NCBI GenBank assembly: GCA_933207985.1
Contig: OW240913.1
Span: forward strand, 323,436,264 to 323,500,263
Direction of reading: 5' to 3'
Length of the DNA: 64,000 nucleotides
Source of the DNA: Pelobates cultripes
Taxonomy: Eukaryota > Chordata > Amphibia > Anura > Pelobatidae
The notes beneath the pieces are model-generated. The model worked only from the letters and a program-made list of their open reading frames with translations, was not told where the DNA came from and did not search any database. The position numbers were made by a program, and so were the translations under genes. Below are positions 58,305 through 64,000 of this stretch, in pieces. Position 1 is the stretch's first letter; each line of letters starts with the position of its first letter.

Positions 58305-58755
58305 AATGAGATGAATGAGCAAATATAAAAGGGAAAGAGAACAAAGAAAAAAATTGTGGCACAATACATGTATTACACAAAATAACAAGACAAAAATAAA
58401 ATAACACTCACAAACACCAATGAAAATGGACAAAGAATATGTGCAAAAGGGCATATCAGCGTAAAAAGGCTAAATAATTCCACCTCATAGTCCACCTCCA
58501 ACATCCAAGAATCCAGCCTGCAGATCAAATGGCCACGACTTCAAAGGATAGACAGTGCCTATTAGATGTCCACAGAGACTGGGCCGGTGTCGCTAACAAG
58601 TGCTTCGACACTCAGAGAAAGAAGCCCTGCTCGTCGAATGCCTACGTGCATTGGTGTTTGTGATTTGCCTTATTCTTTTGTATAATAAAATGTATTGTGC
58701 CATGATTTTTTTTCTTTGTTCTCTTTCCCCTTTATAGTTGCTTATTCATCTCATT
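58305..58755. repeat. Inverted repeat with ~110-bp arms
   Basis: 58305-58422 (AATGAGATGAATGAGC to AACACCAATG) is mirrored by 58649-58755 (CATTGGTGTTTGTGA to GCTTATTCATCTCATT), with a ~226-bp loop. Shared GGGAAAGAGAACAAAGAAAA. Probably a foldback MITE; no TSD seen and no transposase. Confidence 0.75.
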
Positions 58756-60056
58756 ATACTTGATATGTATTCATTATTACTGTTGCATTGTGTGTTTTCT
58801 GGGGTAGTTATTCTGAGAGTGGCAGTATTCACCAGTATTCGTACTGATGGAGGAAACAGGAATATATGATGTCACACCTACCAACGCCAGCAGCCTCTGT
58901 CTGTCTAACCTATATATCGTTTTCACAGTTTCAGTAGGACTGTCCACACAGAGATCAGTTTTCTGGTGCCTGCAAGAAAGGTAATTAGTTTGTACTTGCC
59001 CCCAGGCCAAAGTTGGCATCCCTACCCTATCCCTAATGGTACCAGTAGTATAAGATAAAAATGACAATACATGGATACTTCATGATCTATCATATTAAAA
59101 ATAAAATAGCTAACTGGTTAATCCTGACCTCTATCTGATAAGATAGATGTACTATTTAAAGGAACATGATAACAACATATGCCTATTGCATAGGGTATGG
59201 TGCAAAGTGGTCCCCTGCCAGTCTGTCTCTGTACTCAGTGAGCTTATACATGGACCACAGCCTCCTTCACAATATGGCTGCTAACATCTTATTCAGAGTA
59301 GAACTGTGGGTGGTGGCTGAACTACAAAGCCCATAAACCCCATGGATGAAAATTTCAGACTCTAGACCAGAAAGTAAGACTGCTGATTTTTGGAGCCATT
59401 TGCACTGGAAGGTCGTGCATTCAGCTCCTACAATTTGCCTAGGCAAATGTGGCATCTATTTAGTTTTTTCAAATGGAGTGCAAAAAATGTGCAAAAAATG
59501 TATCGACACAACCAAAGCCAAAGGGCACCCTTACCCCTGATGAAGGTGCACACGCAGTGCACCGAAATGTGCGTCGGGCTACTTTCTTTTTATCACAGGG
59601 TTACTTTGGTGTACTATACCATGCACATTTAGCATGGTATAATTGTAATAGCACTTAACCTTTTTTTTCTTTTTCCAATCTCTGACTGTCTAGAAAGCTT
59701 AACAGGGAGAGAGGCTGTATCTTATTTCTATGCTGCATTTTTCTCCAGCTAGTTAATCAGTGCTGTTTTAAGACATTACTATACCGAGATATAATTTTAT
59801 GATATATGCCCGATGGCAAATATCCACTATGTTTGATGTCTATCAGCCTTGCATCAAACTACATTCACATATTGCAGTGAACATTTACTATTGACACTGA
59901 CTATCTCCCTTTACCTTGCTAACTGAATTCAAATAACCCTTAGGATGCCCCTTAGCCTGGTCAATTCTTAATAAAGCCTTTATTGTAGGGATTCTAATAG
60001 GGTTATTTTTCAGCCAGAGAAAAGCAACTTCGCTTTAGAAATCACCCTGACTCTTA
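58756..60056. other. Non-coding stretch with repeat fragments
   Basis: TTAA-AGGAACATGATAAC at 59156 resembles a T2-like MITE left end without a partner. CCCTGATGAAGGTGCACACG and AATGTGCGTCGGGC at 59536-59580 look like an interspersed repeat end of a kind common in frogs, not named here. No gene. Confidence 0.45.
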
Positions 60057-60058
60057 TA

Positions 60059-61588
60059 CACTGCTCAAAAAAATAAAGGGAACACAAAAATAACACATCC
60101 TAGATTTTAATGAATTAAATATTCTTCTGAAATACTTTGTTCTTTACATAGTTGAATGTGTTGACAACAAAATCACACAAAAATAAAAAAAATGGAAATC
60201 AAATTTTTTAACCCATGGAGGTCTGGATTTGGAGTCACACTCAAAATTAAATGTCCTTAAAACAAGTCAAAATGAGGCTCAGTAGTGTGTGTGGCCTTCA
60301 CGTACCTGTATGACCTCCCTAAAACGCCTGTGCATGCTTCTGATGAGGTGGCGGATGGTCTCCTGAGGGATCTCCTCCCAGACCTGGACTAAAGCATCTG
60401 CCAACTCCTGGACAGTCTGTGGTGCAACGTGACATTGGTGGATGGAGCGAGACATGATGTCCCAGATGTGCTTAATTGGATTCAGGTCTGGGGAACGGGC
60501 GGGCCAGTCCATAGCATCAATGCCTTCGTCTTGCAGGAACTGCTGACACACTCCAGCCACATGAGGTCTAGCATGGTCTTCCATTAGGAGGAACACAGGG
60601 ACAACCGCACCAGCATATGGTCTCACAAAGGATCTGAGGATCTCATCTCAGTACCTAATGGCAGTCAGGCTACCTCTGGCGAGCACATGGAGGGCTGTGC
60701 GGCCCTCCAAAGAAATGCCACCCCACACCATTACTGACTCACTACCAAACCGGTCATGCTGGAGGATGTTGCAGGCAGCAGAACGTTCTCCACTGCGTCT
60801 CCAGACTCTGTCACGTCTGTCACATGTGCTCAGTGTGAACCTGCTTTCATCTGTGAAGAGCACAGGGCGCCAGTGATAATTTTGCCAATCTTGGTGTTTT
60901 CTGGCAAATACCAAACGTCCTGCACGCTGTTGGGCTGTAAGCACAACCCCCACCTGTGGAAGTCAGGGCCCTCATACCACCCTCATGGAGTCTGTTTTTG
61001 ACCATTTGAGCAGACACATGCACATTTGTGGCCTGCTGGAGGTAATTTTGCAGGGCTCTTGCAGTGCTCCTCCTGTTCCTTCTTGCACAAACGGCGGAGG
61101 TAGCGGTCATGCGGCTGGGTTGTTGCCCTCCTACGTCCTCTTCCATGTTTCCTGATGTACTAGCCTGTCTCCTGGTAGCGCCTCCATACTCTGGACACTA
61201 CGCTGACAGACACGGCAAACCTTCTTGCTACAGCTCGCATTGATGTGCCATCCTGGATGAGCCACTTGTGTGGGTTGTAGACTCTGTCTCATGCTACCAC
61301 TAGAGTGAAAGCACCGCCAGCATTCAAAAGTGACCAAAACATCAGCCAGGGAGCATAGGAACCGAGAAGTGGTCTGTGGTCACCACCTGCAGAACCACTC
61401 CTTTATTGGGGGTGTCTTGCTACTTGCCTAAAATGTCCACCTGTTGTCTATCCCATTTGAACAACAGCATGTGAAATTGATTGTCACTCAGTGTTGCTTC
61501 CTAAGTGGACAGTTTGATTTCACAGAAGTGTGATTGCCTTGGAGTTACATTGTGTTGTTTAAGTGTTCCCTTTATTTTTTGAGCAGTG
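60059..61588 (-). mobile_element. Tc1 transposon, full length, TA flanked
   Basis: The ends CACTGCTCAAAAAAATAAAG and CTTTATTTTTTGAGCAGTG are inverted copies continuing through GGGAACAC, with TA outside (60057-60058, 61589-61590). At 1530 bp it is a full-sized Tc1 element. The transposase on the minus strand is broken. Confidence 0.9.
60279..61380 (-). pseudogene. Tc1 transposase (DD34E type) with catalytic Glu changed to Lys
   Basis: On the minus strand, DNA-binding parts lie in 61380-60953 (NRRSTARALQNYLQQATNV) across several frames. The first Asp is in VLFTDESRFTLSTCDRRDRV (60953-60648), followed by VMVWGGISLEGRT. The second Asp is in LLMEDHARPHVAG, and the third motif reads PDLNPIKHIWDIMS, where the expected Glu (IEH) is Lys (AAG from GAG). 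Spacing is 34 residues, as in classic Tc1. Stops and frameshifts break the gene. It is inactive. Confidence 0.85.
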
Positions 61589-61829
61589 TACTTTTGGTCT
61601 TTAGATAGTTTAATATTGTGTTTAGCTTTCCACATTATCCAGACTATATCAACATTTATAGGCAGCCTTTTTGTTCTGTTTTGAATGTGGATATTATATT
61701 TTCCTTTCTGTGAATCATAAGGGGTTAAGCCTCAGACACCACTGGAGTGTCATTTTGGTGACTACATTTAAGTTGAGAGGATCTGCAGCTGCAGACTGTC
61801 CCAAACTTTCATATATCTTTACCCCCTAG

Positions 61830-62273
61830 TTTTAACCCTGCAGCTGAAAATAGAGCAGTTTCAGAGAAACTGCTACGTTTACATTGCGGGGTTAATCCAG
61901 ATTCTAGTGGCTGTCTCCCTGAGAGCCACTAGAGGCGCTTCCACAATTCTCAGTGAGAAAATCGCATTGAACTCACGCTGGATGTCCTCACGGAGTCCAG
62001 CGTGAGTTCAGATCCCCATAGGAAAGCATTAATAATGCTTTCCTACGGGCGGTTTGAATGCGCGTGGCTCTGGCCGCGAATGCGCATTCGGCTCCCCTCG
62101 GGAGCCGACGTCGGCAGGGGGAGGAGAGGTCAGCAGCTCTGAAGGAGCCCGGCGCTGGATTAAGGTAAGTGGCTGAAGGCGTTTTAACCTCTTTAGCCTC
62201 GTGGAAGGGGGGGACCCATTAACCCTATTGTGCCAGGAAAATGGGTTTGTTTTCCTGGAACTATAGTGTTCCT
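61830..62273. mobile_element. TTAA MITE (T2/Kolobok-like), left-truncated
   Basis: The right end CTATAGTGTTCCT-TTAA (62274-62277) and the interior follow the copy at 24820-25312: hairpin TTAACCCTGCAGCTG to GCGGGGTTAA (61832-61895), CCCATAGGAAAGCA hairpin (62014-62049), and TTTGTTTTCCTGG near the right end. The left ~30 bp with the terminal repeat is lost or diverged. The recurrence confirms a family. Confidence 0.7.
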
Positions 62274-62277
62274 TTAA

Positions 62278-62765
62278 AGGTATAGTCTTAAAGAACTTTA
62301 TTGCCAAAGGGGATAAACTTTAAGTCCCGGAGAATGCTTTGCTGAGGCAAACTCTCTCTTAAAAGATATAGTCTCAACGATCTTTATATCAAAAGGGGAT
62401 AAGGGAAAAAATCCAATTTATATTTACTGTTTTGTGAACAATAACAATTAGTTACAGATAACATCACCAATAGAAAATTGTTTCTATGTAGTGATTACCA
62501 TTGCATTTTAAGTATTAGAAAATCATTATTGGTAACACAACAAGTTGGAATCTTGGAATAGACTACTATAATATAGGGGAAATACAGAGAAAACCAATAG
62601 TCTTAATCTGATAACTATAAGCTAAAGTTAAATTCCTTATGGGTTATGTTAAAGGGATAGTATATTGCAATCAGTGTACCCACAAATAATTCTATAAAAA
62701 TTAGATCTTTGATTTAATGGGAATGGTGTATAAGGTGCTGAAATACCCCAAAAAATACATAGATT
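62278..62765. other. Non-coding stretch
   Basis: AT-rich. TTAA-AGGGATAGTATATTGC near 62649 is another possible MITE end. No gene. Confidence 0.45.
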
Positions 62766-62911
62766 GTACCATCCACCCAAATTTCTTTCATAATAAAGGA
62801 TCCCAAGATCTAATGTACCATCCACCCAAATTTCTTTCAGAATAAAGGATCCCAAGATCTAATGTACCATCCACCCAAATTTATTTCATAATAAAGGATC
62901 CCAAGATCTAA
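62766..62911. repeat. Tandem repeat, three copies of 49 bp
   Basis: Units start with GTACCATCCACCCAAATTT at 62766, 62815 and 62864, each containing AATAAAGGATCCCAAGATCT. The copies differ at only a few positions. Confidence 0.9.
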
Positions 62912-63065
62912 AAAATAGTTTATTATATTCATAGGATGTATGATTGAATATTGATGTTAATATACATAGGTGGGTAGACTATAAAAATAAATAAATAATA
63001 ATATTAGTTTTTATAGTGCCTTAAAGCAGGCATGTTCCCTTCTATATTATTCTCCAATTTGAAAT

Positions 63066-64000
63066 TTTATTTTCATAAAGACAAGGAAATGGGGTACAGA
63101 AGAGAAGGGGGAGCTTCAAACGTACATAGTGGGGTTGTACAATCTTTGCTATACATGTTATGACATATAACTTTAATCAAGGGGGGGAACAGAAAGGAAG
63201 GAGGGGGGGGGGTAACACCCTTGACACAACCTAACATTTCTCACTTAGTATTTACACTGATATCTTGGTGTTTCAGTGGGTGGTGCGCGTGGGAGGGGCT
63301 CCTGGTGGTCGGGGAGTTCGCTCATGTAGCTACGTACGGTGTTGTTGTACTGAATTTTGTGAAGTCGGTTTGTTACTATATTGTTCAAGGTCCCCTATCT
63401 CCGGGGGGGGGGGCGAGGGTGTCGCCGCTGAGCAGGGTGTCTGTATTGTGTTATGAGGTTATGAGGTTAGAGAGGGTGGGGGGGCAGGAAAGTGGGGGGT
63501 TCCAGTGTATTGGAGGGCAGGTGATAGGTGGAAGGGGGTAGCAGCGTGGTACCGGTTTGCGGCTGCTGGTGGGTCCTAGGGTCATGACCTCTATGTTACA
63601 GGATAGTCTGGTAAGTGTGTCGGGAGATCGGTGCTGGTTTAAAGGGTGTTGTCCTTTGGCAGCCAGTGCTGTGGCTTCTCTGTGGGCCTATGAAGAACTG
63701 TGTTGGTGTTGTGTGACTTGTTGTGTGTAGTTTCGCCATATCGTGGCGGTGTAGGGGCTTAGTTTTCCGATTTTTGCCTGCTTCCACATGATGAGTTCGT
63801 ACTCCATTGCCAGTGTCACTTCTATTTCAACTTCTCGGATGGAGGGCAGGTCCGCTGTTTTCCAATTTCTGGCTATTAATATGGACACCGTGCCCAGGAT
63901 GAGGTATATCAATTTCTTGATCGGTTTTGGAAAGTCGTCTGGAAGCAATCGGAGTAGCATTGTTTTAGGGTCAAGAGCTAATTGGAGATCTGTGACATTC
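63066..64000 (-). mobile_element. L1-type LINE 3' end (minus strand, continues off the right edge)
   Basis: The 3' terminus is near 63066 (minus strand ends ATGAAAATAAAATTTC). The 3' UTR (63066-63687) is C-rich on the sense strand with several C-runs. Then comes the C-terminal end of ORF2, running off the window. Arrangement and composition fit an L1 related to the others here. Confidence 0.75.
63688..63999 (-). CDS. L1 ORF2 C-terminus (partial)
   Basis: Open to the window edge without a stop. It contains LIYLILGTVSILIARNWKT followed by EVEIEVTLAMEYEL, the helical C-terminal tail of L1 ORF2, comparable to YHITSAALTNISRKWLQTK near the ORF2 end at about 42,100. It ends HQHSSS at 63688. Only the last ~104 residues are visible; the catalytic domains lie outside the window. 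Confidence 0.7.
   Translation of the reverse strand, partial: NVTDLQLALDPKTMLLRLLPDDFPKPIKKLIYLILGTVSILIARNWKTADLPSIREVEIEVTLAMEYELIMWKQAKIGKLSPYTATIWRNYTQQVTQHQHSSS

Noticed and set aside
1..64000. CRISPR arrays, bacterial operons, plasmid or phage features
   Set aside because: No regular spacer arrays; tandem repeats are satellites. Spliced exon and retroelements show vertebrate nuclear DNA.

Overview
The window is vertebrate genomic DNA, most likely from a frog or toad. This rests on the repeat content: DIRS and Ngaro tyrosine-recombinase retrotransposons, L1-type LINEs, Tc1/mariner and hAT elements, and TTAA-flanked MITEs resembling the T2/Kolobok group described in Xenopus, together with one spliced host exon. 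The species assignment is an inference. Almost everything is transposable-element DNA. The only host coding sequence I can support is a 213-bp, phase 1-1 sushi (CCP) exon at 55103-55315 on the + strand, closest to the first CCP domain of SUSD4. The rest of the window is therefore probably intron sequence of that gene.

Layout from left to right. 1-2362: 5' part of a minus-strand L1 (intact ORF1). 2363-9528: mostly unique DNA with a hAT-like end plus a large CA-type satellite (4985-6150), a truncated LINE 3' end with 13-bp target-site duplication (TSD) (6914-7496) and a TTAA foldback element (8633-9528). 9718-13130: a satellite-rich, GC-rich non-autonomous element split by a Tc1/mariner with DD37E spacing (11024-12594). 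14580-17992: a minus-strand DIRS that has lost its reverse transcriptase. 19099-20659: a TTAA MITE holding a hAT with 8-bp TSD and a tRNA-Leu/LINE chimera. 21013-23718: a hAT with 8-bp TSD that carries a ~200-bp palindrome, a 100-N assembly gap and a long polypurine tract.

27949-42790 is a plus-strand L1 bounded by a 14-bp TSD. Three later insertions lie inside it: a complete DIRS (29460-35302, antisense), a solo LTR (35399-35876, 5-bp TSD) and a hAT (37184-38615, 8-bp TSD) that cuts the endonuclease motif of ORF2. Its inter-ORF spacer is an array of about six ~119-bp repeats. 43628-44058 is a deleted Tc1. 48011-54177 is an Ngaro element with split direct repeats in the order A1-ORFs-B1-A2-B2.

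Right of the SUSD4-like exon are a probable solo LTR (56586-57005), TTAA MITEs (57638-58042, 61830-62273), a foldback (58305-58755), a decayed Tc1 (60059-61588) whose catalytic Glu is Lys, a 3 x 49-bp repeat, and the 3' end of another minus-strand L1 running off the window. No autonomous element looks intact. Most of the coding parts carry frameshifts or stops, so the region is a record of layered insertions and not an operating gene system.
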